64,000 bases of DNA. It comes from Saccharothrix sp. S26 (GTDB lineage: Bacteria; Actinomycetota; Actinomycetes; Mycobacteriales; Pseudonocardiaceae). The translations under genes were made by a program, and so were the position numbers. The notes beneath the pieces were generated by a model. The model was not told the origin of the DNA and did no database searches. It saw nothing but the letters and a program-made list of their open reading frames with translations. Below are positions 1 to 8,618 of this stretch, in pieces. Within the stretch, counting starts at the first letter, position 1. Each line of letters opens with the position of its first letter. The stretch covers positions 248,001-312,000 of the forward strand of contig NZ_JAJUWT010000011.1 of assembly GCF_021390395.1 (NCBI RefSeq). The letters are read 5' to 3'.

Positions 1-171
1 TCGACCAACCCCCACGCCTGGTACGTGGCGTTCGCGCCGGCCGAGAAGCCGGAGATCGCGATCGCGGTCATCGTGGAGAACGGCGGCCAGCAGGGCCTGT
101 CCGCCACCGGTGGCCGGGTCGCCGCCCCGATCGGCCGCGCGGTCATCGGCGCGTACCTCGGGGGACGCTGA
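1..171 (+). CDS. pbpA: Penicillin-binding protein, C-terminal fragment (pbpA)
   Basis: The window opens inside this gene; only the last 56 codons are present. The visible tail ([20 protein letters not shown], then GG..GLSATGG and a closing GAYLGG) is the end of a transpeptidase domain of the class B penicillin-binding proteins, which cross-link peptidoglycan outside the membrane. In actinobacteria pbpA directly precedes pknA and pknB, as here. The stop codon overlaps the pknA start by one base (TGATG), so the two genes are probably translationally coupled. The catalytic serine motifs lie upstream of the window and cannot be checked; identity rests on the tail and gene order. Confidence 0.85.
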   Translation, partial: STNPHAWYVAFAPAEKPEIAIAVIVENGGQQGLSATGGRVAAPIGRAVIGAYLGGR

Positions 172-1610
172 TGCTGACCTCCGGCCAGTTGCTCGCCGAG
201 CGGTACCGCCTGTCGAAGCGGATCGCCGTCGGCGGCATGGGCGAGGTCTGGGAGGCCGACGACACCCGGCTCGACCGCAAGGTCGCGGTGAAGGTGCTGA
301 AGGCGGAGCTCAGCGGCGACGCCGAGTTCCTGAACCGGTTCCGCATCGAGGCGCGCACCACCGCGTCGCTCAACCACCCCGGCATCGCCGCGGTGCACGA
401 CTACGGCGAGACCGCGTCGATCCCGGACGGGCCGGAGGACACCGCCTACCTGGTGATGGAGCTGGTCGAGGGCGAGCCGCTGGCCGCGATCATCGCCCGC
501 GGCAGGCTGGGTGCCGACCGCACGCTCGACCTGCTGGAGCAGGCGGGCAACGCGTTGCAGGCCGCGCACGAGCGCGGCCTGGTGCACCGGGACGTCAAGC
601 CGGGCAACATCCTGGTGACGCCGACCGGCAAGGTGAAGATCACCGACTTCGGCATCGCGAAGGCCGCCGACGCGGCGCCGGTCACGCACAGCGGCATGGT
701 CATGGGCACGGCCCACTACATCGCGCCGGAGCAGGCGCTCGGGCACGCCGCCGAGCCCGCGTCGGACGTGTACGCGCTGGCGGTGTGCGGCTACGAGTGC
801 CTGACCGGGCACCGGCCGTTCCTGTCGGAGAACGCGGTGACCGTCGCGATGATGCACATCCGCGACATCGCGCCGCCGCTGCCGCCGGACGTGCCGCCCG
901 GCCCGCGGGCGCTGATCGAGGCGACCCTGGTCAAGGACCCCCGGCAGCGCTACCGCAACGGCGGCGAGTTCGCGTCGGCGGTGAGCGCGGTGCGGGCGGG
1001 CCAGCCGCTGCCCGCGCCGTCCGGGTTGGCGATGGCGGTCGGCACGCCGATGGCGGCGCCGATGACGCCGCCCGCGCCGCACCCCCATCCTCAACACCCC
1101 CCGCTGGGCGGCCCGGTGACCCACCCGGGGTCGCGCCCGGGCCTGCAACCGGTCCCACCAGCGATGAACACTCCGCACACGGGCGCTTTCCGTCCGTTGC
1201 CGCCGGGTGCACGGCCACCGGGGCGCAACCGCGCCGTGCTGTGGGTTATGGTCGCTGTGCTGCTGGTCGCGTTGCTGGTGCTCGGCGTGGTCATCTTGCG
1301 CTGGGCGCTCAAGGACGACGAGGTGCCCGGCGGGGCGAACCAGCAGGGCACCACGAGCGCCCGTCCGTTGGACGACTCGACCGATCGCCTCCCCGGCAAG
1401 CCGAAGGTGACGGTCACGAAGTCCGACTACGTCGACCGCCCGGTGGACGAAGTCGCGAAAGTGCTCTCCGGGCACGGCTTGGCACCCGAGGTGCGCGCCG
1501 AGGACGGCGGCGTGCCGCGGGACCCCGAGCGGTGCCTGGTGTCGGACGTGGCGCCGACCGGTGAGGTTGCGATCGGCTCACGGGTCACGGTGACCTGTGT
1601 GCCGACTTGA
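171..1610 (+). CDS. pknA: Serine/threonine protein kinase PknA-like, one PASTA domain
   Basis: Transmembrane Ser/Thr kinase of 479 residues that phosphorylates cell-division and cell-wall proteins. The cytoplasmic kinase domain has the glycine loop GGMGEV (21-26), lysine 41 in [13 protein letters not shown] (139-146) and DFG (159-161), followed by a PTEQ-like HYIAPEQA segment, so it looks catalytically complete. A Pro-rich juxtamembrane stretch (about 280-350) leads to one membrane helix at about 354-377. The remaining 70 or so residues form a single PASTA-like unit with two cysteines. M. tuberculosis PknA has no PASTA domain, so the extracellular sensor is a difference. The start overlaps the pbpA stop, indicating one operon pbpA-pknA-pknB. 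Confidence 0.93.
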   Translation: MLTSGQLLAERYRLSKRIAVGGMGEVWEADDTRLDRKVAVKVLKAELSGDAEFLNRFRIEARTTASLNHPGIAAVHDYGETASIPDGPEDTAYLVMELVEGEPLAAIIARGRLGADRTLDLLEQAGNALQAAHERGLVHRDVKPGNILVTPTGKVKITDFGIAKAADAAPVTHSGMVMGTAHYIAPEQALGHAAEPASDVYALAVCGYECLTGHRPFLSENAVTVAMMHIRDIAPPLPPDVPPGPRALIEATLVKDPRQRYRNGGEFASAVSAVRAGQPLPAPSGLAMAVGTPMAAPMTPPAPHPHPQHPPLGGPVTHPGSRPGLQPVPPAMNTPHTGAFRPLPPGARPPGRNRAVLWVMVAVLLVALLVLGVVILRWALKDDEVPGGANQQGTTSARPLDDSTDRLPGKPKVTVTKSDYVDRPVDEVAKVLSGHGLAPEVRAEDGGVPRDPERCLVSDVAPTGEVAIGSRVTVTCVPT

Positions 1611-1682
1611 CGCTGAAACGGTACGACAGCGAACGCAAGGCTTGATGGTGAGACCGTTGACGAGGAGCGGGACGAAGCACTG

Positions 1683-3692
1683 ATGAGCACTCCGCGACTG
1701 CTCTCCAACCGCTACGAACTGGGTGAGACGCTCGGCTACGGCGGTATGTCGGAGGTGCACAAGGGCCGGGACGTCCGGCTCGGCCGCGACGTCGCCATCA
1801 AGGTGCTGCGCGCTGACCTCGCCCGTGACGCCCAGTTCCAGGAGCGGTTCCGCCGGGAGGCCCAGAACTCGGCGGCGCTGAACCACCCCGCGATCGTCGC
1901 GGTCTACGACACCGGTGAGACGCAGACCGAGTACGGCCCGCTGCCCTACATCGTCATGGAGTTCGTCGACGGCCGCACCCTGCGCGACATCGTCAAGACG
2001 CAGGGCCCGCTGTCGGGCAAGCGGGCGATGGAGGTCATGGCCGACGTGTCGGCCGCGTTGGACTTCAGCCACCGGCACGGCATCGTGCACCGGGACGTGA
2101 AGCCGGCCAACGTGATGATCACGCGGTCGGGCGCGGTGAAGGTGATGGACTTCGGCATCGCCCGCGCCGTGCACGACGGCCAGGCCGCGGTGACGCAGAC
2201 CGCCGCCGTGATAGGGACCGCCCAGTACCTCTCGCCCGAGCAGGCCCGCGGCGAGGCCGTGGACGGCCGGTCGGACGTGTACGCGTCGGGCTGCGTGCTG
2301 TTCGAGCTGCTGACCGGCGAGCCGCCGTTCACCGGTGACTCGCCCGTGGCGGTGGCCTACCAGCACGTGCGGGAGGACCCGAAGCCGCCGTCGGCGCTGA
2401 ACCCGAAGGTCTCGCCCGCGCTGGACGCGATCGTGCTCAAGGCGATGGCCAAGGGGCCGGCCAACCGCTACCAGTCGGCCGCGGAGATGCGCGCGGACCT
2501 GGTGCGCGTGCTGTCGGGGCAGCGGCCGTCCGCGCCCGCCGTGATGACGGCCGAGGACCACCGCACCGCCGTGCTCAGCAGCCAGGCGGCGTCGCCGCGC
2601 ACCGAGGTCGCCCCCTCGACGGGCGGTCGGCACCGGCCGTCGGCGCAGCGCGAGGAGCCCGCCGAGTACGACCCGCTGGCGGAGGAAGAGGAGGAGCGGC
2701 GAGCCCGGCGCAAGAAGGCGCTGATGGTCACGCTGGTCGTCCTGCTCTGCATCGCCGTGCTGGCGCTCGCCGCGTGGATCACCACGTCGCTGCTCAGCGA
2801 CGGCGAGAAGACCAACACGGGCACCGAGAAGGTGGCGGTGCCGGTGCTCATCGGCAAGGAGCAGACGGCGGCGCGGGCCGAGCTGGAAGCCCAGGGGCTG
2901 CGCGCGACGATCGAGACGATCCCGTGCCAGCCGGGCTCGCAGCCGGCCTGCACCACCGACCAGGTCGGCAAGGTCGTCGCGACCGACCCGCCGGCGAACT
3001 CGGAGGTGGAGAAGCGCAGCGAGGTCAAGCTGATGATCGGCAGCGAGGCCGAACCCGCGCCGGTGCCGAGCGTGACCGGGCTGACCCCGCAGGAAGCGCA
3101 GAAGAAGCTCGAAGCCGAGCAGTGGGTCTACCAGCAGGCCACCGAGACCGTCGAGACCGACGACCCGAACCTGGTCGGCAAGGTCGTCCAGCAGTCGCCG
3201 TCGGCGGGCACCAACGCGCGGAAGGGCAGCGCGATCACGGTGACGCTGGGCAAGGCCCCGGACACCGTGCAGCTGCCCGACGTGACGGGCCAGACGCTGG
3301 ACAACGCGCGCGCCACCCTCGAGAACAACGGGTTCAAGGTGCAGACCAAGGACGTCGACAGCGCCGAGCCGCTCAACGAGGTCGTGGCGCAGAACCCCGC
3401 GCCGGGACGGGCGGAGAAGGGCACGCTGGTGACGTTGAGCGTGTCCAAGAACAACCAGTTCCTGATGCCCGACCTGCGCGGCATGACGGAGAACCAGGCG
3501 CGGACCAAGCTCAACCAGGCGGGCTGGACCGGCAACGACCTGACCGTCACCAAGGAGCCGGTGTCCGACATCAGCCAGGACAAGAAGATCATGGACCAGG
3601 AGATCAAGGCGAACCAGCCGGTCGCCAAGAACGCCCGGATCTCGGTGATCGTGTCCGAGTTCAAGATCGGCGGACCGACCTCCACCCGGTAG
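1683..3692 (+). CDS. pknB: Serine/threonine protein kinase PknB with four PASTA domains
   Basis: Receptor-type Ser/Thr kinase of 669 residues controlling peptidoglycan synthesis and division. Kinase motifs: GYGGMSEV glycine loop, lysine 40 in VAIKV, HRDVKPANV (136-144), DFG (156-158) and an activation loop TQTAAVIGTAQYLSPEQA with phosphorylatable threonines. After an acidic and basic linker a single membrane helix lies at about 344-371. The outside part, about 383-660, reads as four PASTA repeats, the muropeptide/lipid II sensor; repeat one carries a cysteine pair (CQPGSQPAC). Start ATG at 1683; 72 bp separate it from pknA. A strong hairpin terminator follows. Size and layout match the mycobacterial PknB. 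Confidence 0.96.
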   Translation: MSTPRLLSNRYELGETLGYGGMSEVHKGRDVRLGRDVAIKVLRADLARDAQFQERFRREAQNSAALNHPAIVAVYDTGETQTEYGPLPYIVMEFVDGRTLRDIVKTQGPLSGKRAMEVMADVSAALDFSHRHGIVHRDVKPANVMITRSGAVKVMDFGIARAVHDGQAAVTQTAAVIGTAQYLSPEQARGEAVDGRSDVYASGCVLFELLTGEPPFTGDSPVAVAYQHVREDPKPPSALNPKVSPALDAIVLKAMAKGPANRYQSAAEMRADLVRVLSGQRPSAPAVMTAEDHRTAVLSSQAASPRTEVAPSTGGRHRPSAQREEPAEYDPLAEEEEERRARRKKALMVTLVVLLCIAVLALAAWITTSLLSDGEKTNTGTEKVAVPVLIGKEQTAARAELEAQGLRATIETIPCQPGSQPACTTDQVGKVVATDPPANSEVEKRSEVKLMIGSEAEPAPVPSVTGLTPQEAQKKLEAEQWVYQQATETVETDDPNLVGKVVQQSPSAGTNARKGSAITVTLGKAPDTVQLPDVTGQTLDNARATLENNGFKVQTKDVDSAEPLNEVVAQNPAPGRAEKGTLVTLSVSKNNQFLMPDLRGMTENQARTKLNQAGWTGNDLTVTKEPVSDISQDKKIMDQEIKANQPVAKNARISVIVSEFKIGGPTSTR

Positions 3693-3703
3693 CGGACCGC
3701 GAA

Positions 3704-3732
3704 AAGGCCCCCTCCGGCGCGGAGGGGGCCTT
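3704..3732 (+). terminator. Intrinsic terminator after pknB
   Basis: A 13-bp perfect stem (AAGGCCCCCTCCG with its complement) and 3-nt loop sit 12 bp after the pknB stop and 18 bp before the convergent pabA stop. The A/T ends on both sides suit bidirectional termination of the converging operons. Confidence 0.85.
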
Positions 3733-3750
3733 CGCCGTTCCCGAGGCGGG

Positions 3751-4395
3751 TTACTTCCGGTTCGCCGCCGCCGCGAGTTCGCGCATGCCGTTCTCCAGCT
3801 GCGCCACCGTGCTCTCGGGCACCTCGAAGCCGCACACCGCGAGCCAGTTCGCGAGCATCCGGTGGCCGCCCTCGGTCAGCACCGACTCGGGGTGGAACTG
3901 CACGCCCTCGACCGGCAGCTCGCGGTGGCGCATGGCCATCACCACGCCGGACTCGGTGCGCCCGGTCACCTCGAACTCGGCCGGGATGGTGTCGGGCAGC
4001 ACGGTCAGGGAGTGGTAGCGGGTCGCGATGAACGGGCTGGGCACGCCCTCCAGCACGCCCGCGCCGTTGTGGTGCACGATGCTGGTCTTGCCGTGCAGGA
4101 GCTCCGGCGCGAGGTCGACCGTGCCGCCCCAGACCGCGCCGATGGCCTGGTGGCCCAGGCACACCCCGAACACCGGGACGCCGCGGTCCGCGCAGTGGCG
4201 GATGACGTCCATGCTCTTGCCCGCCTTGTCCGGCGTGCTCGGTCCGGGGCTGACGAGGACGCCACCGACCTCGGCGACCTCGTCCAGCTCGACGGCGTCG
4301 TTGCGCCGGACCACGCACTCGACCCCGAGCTGGGCCAGGTACTGGACGAGGTTGTAGACGAAGCTGTCGTAGTTGTCGACCACGAGCACGCGCAT
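3751..4395 (-). CDS. pabA: Glutamine amidotransferase subunit PabA/TrpG
   Basis: Class I glutamine amidotransferase of 214 residues that supplies ammonia to a chorismate-using partner, either aminodeoxychorismate synthase (folate) or anthranilate synthase (tryptophan). It opens with MRVLVVDNYDSFVYNLVQYL, has the oxyanion-loop SPGPSTP, the nucleophile in GVCLGHQAIG and the His-Glu pair in VQFHPES. No PabB/TrpE subunit is in the window, so the substrate cannot be decided; this locus (Rv0013 position) is usually annotated pabA or trpG. An in-frame open stretch runs far upstream, but this ATG gives the family-standard length. It converges with pknB and diverges from fprA across a putative iron box. 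Confidence 0.93.
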   Translation of the reverse strand: MRVLVVDNYDSFVYNLVQYLAQLGVECVVRRNDAVELDEVAEVGGVLVSPGPSTPDKAGKSMDVIRHCADRGVPVFGVCLGHQAIGAVWGGTVDLAPELLHGKTSIVHHNGAGVLEGVPSPFIATRYHSLTVLPDTIPAEFEVTGRTESGVVMAMRHRELPVEGVQFHPESVLTEGGHRMLANWLAVCGFEVPESTVAQLENGMRELAAAANRK

Positions 4396-4433
4396 GGCCG
4401 CCAGCGTAGCCGTGACCAACCTCTCGCCAGAAG

Positions 4434-4455
4434 TGAGCTTAGGCTCACCTAACCT
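4434..4455 (+). promoter_or_regulatory. Iron box (DmdR/IdeR/DtxR-type operator) over the fprA -10 region
   Basis: TGAGCTTAGGCTCACCTAA at 4434-4452 matches 17 of 19 positions of the actinobacterial iron box TTAGGTTAGGCTCACCTAA. TAACCT (4450-4455) is placed 6 nt before the ATG at 4462, as expected for the -10 box of a leaderless transcript. A bound iron-regulator would cover the -10 box and repress when iron is plentiful. Confidence 0.72.
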
Positions 4456-4461
4456 GGTCTT

Positions 4462-5817
4462 ATGACCCGTTCCCTGCGCGTCGCCGTCGTCGGCGCCGGC
4501 CCCGCCGGCATCTACGCCGCCGACATCCTGACCAAGTCCGCGGCCGAGTCCGGCGTCGAGGTGGGCATCGACCTTTTCGAGCGGATGCCCGCCCCGTACG
4601 GCTTGATCAGGTACGGCGTCGCGCCCGACCACCCGCGCATCAAGGGCATCGTCAACGCCCTCCAGCGGGTGCTGGACCGGCCGGGGATCAGGTTCTTCGG
4701 CAACGTCGAGTACGGCGTCGACCTCAAGCTCGACGACCTGCGGCACTTCTACGACGCGGTGGTCTTCTCCACCGGCGCGGAGAAGGACCGGCCGCTGGCC
4801 ATCCCCGGCATCGACCTCGACGGCTCCTACGGCGCGGCGGAGTTCGTCTCCTGGTACGACGGGCACCCCGACGTGCCGCGCACCTGGCCGCTGCGGGCGC
4901 GCGAAGTCGCCGTGCTGGGCGTCGGCAACGTCGCGCTCGACGTCGCCCGCGTGCTGGCCAAGACCGCCGACGAGCTGCTGAGCACCGACATCCCGGACAA
5001 CGTCCACGCGGGCCTCGAGGCGAGCCCGGTCACCGACGTGCACGTCTTCGGCCGCCGCGGCCCGGCGCAGGCCAAGTTCACCCCGCTGGAGCTGCGCGAG
5101 CTCGACCACTCGCCCAACGTCGAGGTCGTCGTGCACCCCGAGGGCATCGACTTCGACGCGGCGAGCATGGCCGCGATCCGGTCGAACAAGCAGGTCGAGA
5201 TGGTGGTCAAGACGTTGCAGGAGTGGGCGATCCGCGACGTCGGCACGCGCCCGCGCCGGCTGCACCTGCACTTCCTCCAAGCGCCCGTGCGGGTGCTGGG
5301 GTCGTCGTCGGTCACGGGGCTGCGCACCGAGCGGATGGAGCTGGACGGCGAGGGCGGCGTGCGCGGCACAGGCGAGTTCACCGACTGGCCGGTGCAGGCG
5401 GTGTACCGGGCCGTGGGCTACCTGTCCACGCCCCTGGTCGACCTGCCGTTCGACCACGCGTCCGGCACCGTGCCGCACCGGGCGGGCCGCGTGCTCGACC
5501 TGGACGAGCGGGCGATGACCGGCGTCTACGTCACCGGCTGGATCAAGCGCGGCCCGGTCGGGCTCATCGGCCACACCAAGGGCGACGCGCTGGAGACCGT
5601 GACCAGCCTGCTCGCGGACGCGCCGCGGCTGCCCGCCGCGCCGAGCCGCGAACCCGACGCCGTGGTGCGGTTCCTGGATCAGCGCGCCGTGCCGTTCACC
5701 ACGGTGGCCGGGTGGCGCAAGCTGGACGCGCACGAGCTCGCCCTGGGCGCGGCACGCGGCCGTGACCGGGTGAAGGTCGTGGACCGGGCGGAGATGACCG
5801 ACGTCTGCCGGTCGTGA
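4462..5817 (+). CDS. fprA: NADPH-ferredoxin/adrenodoxin-type reductase (FprA family)
   Basis: FAD- and NADPH-dependent oxidoreductase, 451 residues, of the adrenodoxin reductase family; it passes electrons from NADPH to a ferredoxin. FAD-binding VVGAGPAGIYAAD lies near residue 10 and the conserved FERMPAPYGLIRYGVAPDHP follows. The NADPH site is VLGVGNVALDVARVL with the FGRRGPAQAKFT arginine pair. The C-terminal G-W-KRGP-GLIG-T segment is typical. It is a single gene, divergent from pabA, with an iron-box candidate over its promoter, suggesting derepression under iron limitation; a role in reductive iron release or ferredoxin supply is inference. The ATG has no Shine-Dalgarno sequence and fits leaderless translation. 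Confidence 0.93.
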   Translation: MTRSLRVAVVGAGPAGIYAADILTKSAAESGVEVGIDLFERMPAPYGLIRYGVAPDHPRIKGIVNALQRVLDRPGIRFFGNVEYGVDLKLDDLRHFYDAVVFSTGAEKDRPLAIPGIDLDGSYGAAEFVSWYDGHPDVPRTWPLRAREVAVLGVGNVALDVARVLAKTADELLSTDIPDNVHAGLEASPVTDVHVFGRRGPAQAKFTPLELRELDHSPNVEVVVHPEGIDFDAASMAAIRSNKQVEMVVKTLQEWAIRDVGTRPRRLHLHFLQAPVRVLGSSSVTGLRTERMELDGEGGVRGTGEFTDWPVQAVYRAVGYLSTPLVDLPFDHASGTVPHRAGRVLDLDERAMTGVYVTGWIKRGPVGLIGHTKGDALETVTSLLADAPRLPAAPSREPDAVVRFLDQRAVPFTTVAGWRKLDAHELALGAARGRDRVKVVDRAEMTDVCRS

Positions 5818-5820
5818 CGG

Positions 5821-5979
5821 TTACTGGGGCGTCGTCACGTTGTTGAACGGCAGCTTCGGCTCCGCCCACGGGAACACCACGAACATCAGCAGCGCCACCA
5901 CCCCGGCCACGAGCACCAGCGCTTCGAGGACGCGCACGGGCAGCGGGCCGGGGAGGTGCCGCCAGATCCACCCGTACAT
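5821..5979 (-). CDS. Small single-pass membrane protein coupled to the sortase
   Basis: 52 residues beginning MYGWIWRHLPGPLPVR, then one long hydrophobic helix (about 17-36), then an outside tail ending in LPFNNVTTPQ. Its ATG overlaps the sortase stop (TGATG read on the minus strand), so it is translated as the sortase ribosomes terminate. Comparable tiny hydrophobic proteins follow class E sortase genes in other actinobacteria as far as I recall; no function is established. The WxWRxLPGP start is distinctive. It may stabilise or position the sortase, but that is inference from coupling alone. Confidence 0.75.
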   Translation of the reverse strand: MYGWIWRHLPGPLPVRVLEALVLVAGVVALLMFVVFPWAEPKLPFNNVTTPQ

Positions 5980-7997
5980 CACTGCTCCTTCATCTCTTCG
6001 GGCACGAAGCCGGGGGCCTTCGGGTAGCTCATCGTCAGCACCGAGTGCACGATCAGCCGCTGCCGGTCGGAGAACCGCGGGTGGCAGGTGGTCAGCGTCA
6101 TCAGCGCCGCCTGCTGCGCCGCGGGCACCTCGCCCTCGAAGTGCGGCACGGGGCTGATCACCTCGCCCTGCGTGGGCAGCACGATCTCCTGGCCGACCGT
6201 CTTGTCGTACGGCGCGCCCAGCGGGGCGACCTTGGCGCACTTCGGGTCGCCGCCCTGCCGCTGCGCCCAGCCCTCCGCCTCGCCCACCTTCGGCAGCACC
6301 CGGTAGACGAACCACTGGGTCTGCGTCTCGACCACGATCGCGTCGCACGAGTTCAGCAGGTCGAGGTCGTTGAAGGGCGCGCCCTTGCCGACCCGGTGAC
6401 CGGCGACCGAGAAGTTGCCCGGGTCGCCCGGCAGCGCGGTGCCCTTGTAGTGGCCGGGGCCGATCTCCAGGTCGCGGTCCGTGGTGCCCTCGACGATGGA
6501 GAACTTGTAGTCCGGGCCGAACACCGGGATGTACATCTTGGCGAACGCCTGGCCGTCCAGCAGGTCGTACTGGACGTGGCGCTGCGGGTCGGCCTCGACG
6601 GTGTTGGAGTTCCACTGGTCGTCCAGCGCCTGGGTGGCGTCGTCCTGCTTGCCGGCCGAGATGAGGTCGGTGACGTACACCTCGTAGACCACGAACAGCA
6701 GGATGACCAGGCCGGCCGTGATCAGCAGCTCGCCGATCGTGCGGACGGTCTTGCGCATCGCGCTGTCGGGCGGCGGGGGTGGCGGCTGGTCGTCCTCGTC
6801 GTCGTAGTAGTCGTCGTCCTCGTAGTACTCGTCGTCGTAGTCCTCGTACTCGTCGTCGAGGTCGTCCACGGGCGCGATGACCTCGGTGGGCGGGTCGACG
6901 GGGCGAGGGCGGCGCGGCGGCGGGCCCGGACGTCCGCCGGGCGGCGGGGGGAGGCTGCCGGAGAACGCGTTGGTGTAGCGGGTGGCGTCGGCCTCCGGCG
7001 GCGCGGGGCGCGGGCGGGGCGAGGCGGGCGGCGGCGCGCCACCGAGCCGGGCCGCCACCTCGGACGAGCCACGCCGACCGGCGGGCGGCTCGACCCGGAC
7101 CGGTTCGACGTAGGTGGTCTCTTCGGCGTCGGGTGCCATCGGTGGCGGTGCGTCCGGGCGCGCCCGGCGACCGGTCGGTTCGGCGCGGGGCCCCATCTCG
7201 TCCCGGCGCGCTCGGCGGCCGGCCGGGGGTGGTTCGGCTCGGGGAGGCTCACCCGGGGAGGGCTCGCCGTAGGCCGGCTCGACCGGCAGGACGCCGTCGT
7301 CACGGCGCGCACGACGAGCGACGGGTTCGAGCGGCTCGCCATACGCTGGTTCCACCGGCAGCACGCCGTCATCACGACGCGCACGACGAGCGACCGGCTC
7401 CGGCGACAGCTCGCCATGAGACGACTCCACCGGCACGGCGTCACCGCGACGCGCCCGACGAGCGGCCGGTGGCGGCTCGACCGGCGGAACGACATCCGCC
7501 CGCCGGGCACCCCAGGCGGCAGATCCCGGCGGGTACGGCTCGGCGTGGGGCGGCTCAACCTCGTCGCGGCGGGCGCGGCGACCCGACGGCGGTGGCTCGA
7601 CCGGCGGCGCGAGGTCGTCCCGGCGGGCGCGGCGGCCGGTCGGGGGCGGCTCGGCGTGGGGCGGGAAGGGCTCCGCTGGGCGCTCCCCCGGACGGCTGAA
7701 ACCTGCCGGCGGCGTCGGTGGCCGGCCCGGGTCGCCGGGGCGGCCGACGGTGCGGTCGAAGCCGCCCGGCGGGGTGGGCGGGCGGTCGAAACCACCCGGT
7801 GGTGTGAGCGGCCGGTCCGGGGTCGCGGGGCGGTCGAAGCCGCCCGGAGGCGTCGGTGGCCTGGAAAAACCGCCCGGTGGCGTCGGCGGGCGGTGGCCGG
7901 GGAGCGGGGGTTCACCGGTGACGTGGGGCGGTTGGGGCCTGGGGCGTGGCGGCCGGCCCGGCGGGCCGCCTTGCGGCGGAGGCGGGTCGTAGCTCAC
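5979..7997 (-). CDS. srtE: Class E sortase with long Pro-rich repeat N-terminus
   Basis: Membrane transpeptidase of about 672 residues that would attach LAXTG-type substrates to the wall. The catalytic domain is the last 200 residues: one membrane helix after the MRKTVRTIGEL segment, a histidine in SVAGHRVG, and the class E signature TLTTCHPRFSDRQRLIVHS with the nucleophilic cysteine and arginine. The first ~440 residues are cytoplasmic low complexity: PPTPPGGF units, then RRARRD-containing repeats, then an acidic Asp/Tyr/Glu stretch before the helix. The start chosen is GTG at 7997, preceded by GGGAGG at 7-nt spacing. Streptomyces class E sortases lie beside the same kinase genes. Most of the length is extra relative to known SrtE proteins. 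Confidence 0.88.
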   Translation of the reverse strand: MSYDPPPPQGGPPGRPPRPRPQPPHVTGEPPLPGHRPPTPPGGFSRPPTPPGGFDRPATPDRPLTPPGGFDRPPTPPGGFDRTVGRPGDPGRPPTPPAGFSRPGERPAEPFPPHAEPPPTGRRARRDDLAPPVEPPPSGRRARRDEVEPPHAEPYPPGSAAWGARRADVVPPVEPPPAARRARRGDAVPVESSHGELSPEPVARRARRDDGVLPVEPAYGEPLEPVARRARRDDGVLPVEPAYGEPSPGEPPRAEPPPAGRRARRDEMGPRAEPTGRRARPDAPPPMAPDAEETTYVEPVRVEPPAGRRGSSEVAARLGGAPPPASPRPRPAPPEADATRYTNAFSGSLPPPPGGRPGPPPRRPRPVDPPTEVIAPVDDLDDEYEDYDDEYYEDDDYYDDEDDQPPPPPPDSAMRKTVRTIGELLITAGLVILLFVVYEVYVTDLISAGKQDDATQALDDQWNSNTVEADPQRHVQYDLLDGQAFAKMYIPVFGPDYKFSIVEGTTDRDLEIGPGHYKGTALPGDPGNFSVAGHRVGKGAPFNDLDLLNSCDAIVVETQTQWFVYRVLPKVGEAEGWAQRQGGDPKCAKVAPLGAPYDKTVGQEIVLPTQGEVISPVPHFEGEVPAAQQAALMTLTTCHPRFSDRQRLIVHSVLTMSYPKAPGFVPEEMKEQ
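7261..7404 (-). repeat. 72-bp tandem repeat inside the sortase gene
   Basis: Two adjacent 72-bp units (7261-7332, 7333-7404) encode 24-residue units with VARRARRDDGVLPVEP; a third diverged unit continues to about 7470, and RRARRD recurs further. In-frame units make length variation tolerable. Confidence 0.8.
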
Positions 7998-8135
7998 CGG
8001 AAAACCTCCCAAGCCGAACGTTCCACAACTACACGGTGCTTCAGGGACCTGCTCGGTTACGTTAACGTGTTCATCCAGCAGTGGACGTGAACTCGCGGCC
8101 ACTGGAGGCCTATCCACCCGTCAGGCGAGGACAGC

Positions 8136-8402
8136 ATGCCCAAGTCCAAGGTCCGCAAGAAGGCCGTCTACACGGCGCCTGCCGATCGCCGCACCCCGGT
8201 GAAGGTCAAGGCAGCGGGGCCGTCGCACCCCGTCTACGTCGCCGTGATGCTCGGCATGATGCTGTTGGGGCTGGCGTGGCTGGTGGTCAACTACATCGCG
8301 GGCGAGAAGGTCCCGGTGATGATGGACCTCGGGTCCTGGAACTTCGGCATCGGATTCGCCCTGATGATCGTCGGCTTGCTGATGACCATGAAATGGCGCT
8401 GA
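8136..8402 (+). CDS. crgA: Cell division protein CrgA
   Basis: 88-residue membrane protein with the typical MPKSKVRKK start and two membrane helices (about 32-52 and 68-85), ending MTMKWR. CrgA sits at the septum, contacts FtsZ, PBPs and CwsA in mycobacteria, and restrains septation in Streptomyces. GAGGA precedes the ATG by 6 nt. It is divergent from the sortase gene, across a 138-bp gap holding the palindrome ACGTTAACGT at 8059-8068, and ends in a strong hairpin. Length, sequence and location (Rv0011c position) all fit. Confidence 0.95.
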   Translation: MPKSKVRKKAVYTAPADRRTPVKVKAAGPSHPVYVAVMLGMMLLGLAWLVVNYIAGEKVPVMMDLGSWNFGIGFALMIVGLLMTMKWR

Positions 8403-8427
8403 CCACGCGCTACGCCAAGTGGCCGAC

Positions 8428-8454
8428 GGCCCGGACGTGCACCACGTCCGGGCC
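8428..8454 (+). terminator. Terminator after crgA
   Basis: 12-bp perfect stem GGCCCGGACGTG with its complement around a CAC loop, 25 bp after the crgA stop. It lacks a long T-run, as is common in high-GC actinobacteria. Confidence 0.75.
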
Positions 8455-8527
8455 GTTCCGCGTTACCCCGTAGTTCACCCGGTTCACCGCACGGTCACCG
8501 AAGCACACAGGTGTAAGTCATCCCCAA

Positions 8528-8598
8528 TGGGGACAACTCCTGTGGACAACTTTGCGCCATTTTGCACAAGCCCCGGTCGGAGGCCCCAGTTGTCCACA
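8528..8598 (+). promoter_or_regulatory. DnaA-box cluster outside oriC
   Basis: Perfect TGTGGACAA at 8541-8549, perfect TTGTCCACA at 8590-8598 and a one-mismatch TGGGGACAA at 8528-8536. The boxes lie just upstream of the PH-domain gene, 16 kb from oriC, and could control that gene or titrate DnaA. Confidence 0.6.
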
Positions 8599-8618
8599 AG
8601 TGCGGCAGACTCGAAGGC

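Noticed and set aside
6045..8090. Long plus-strand open frame opposite the sortase gene
   Set aside because: Low-complexity antisense of a Pro/Arg-repeat gene with a clear sortase on the other strand.
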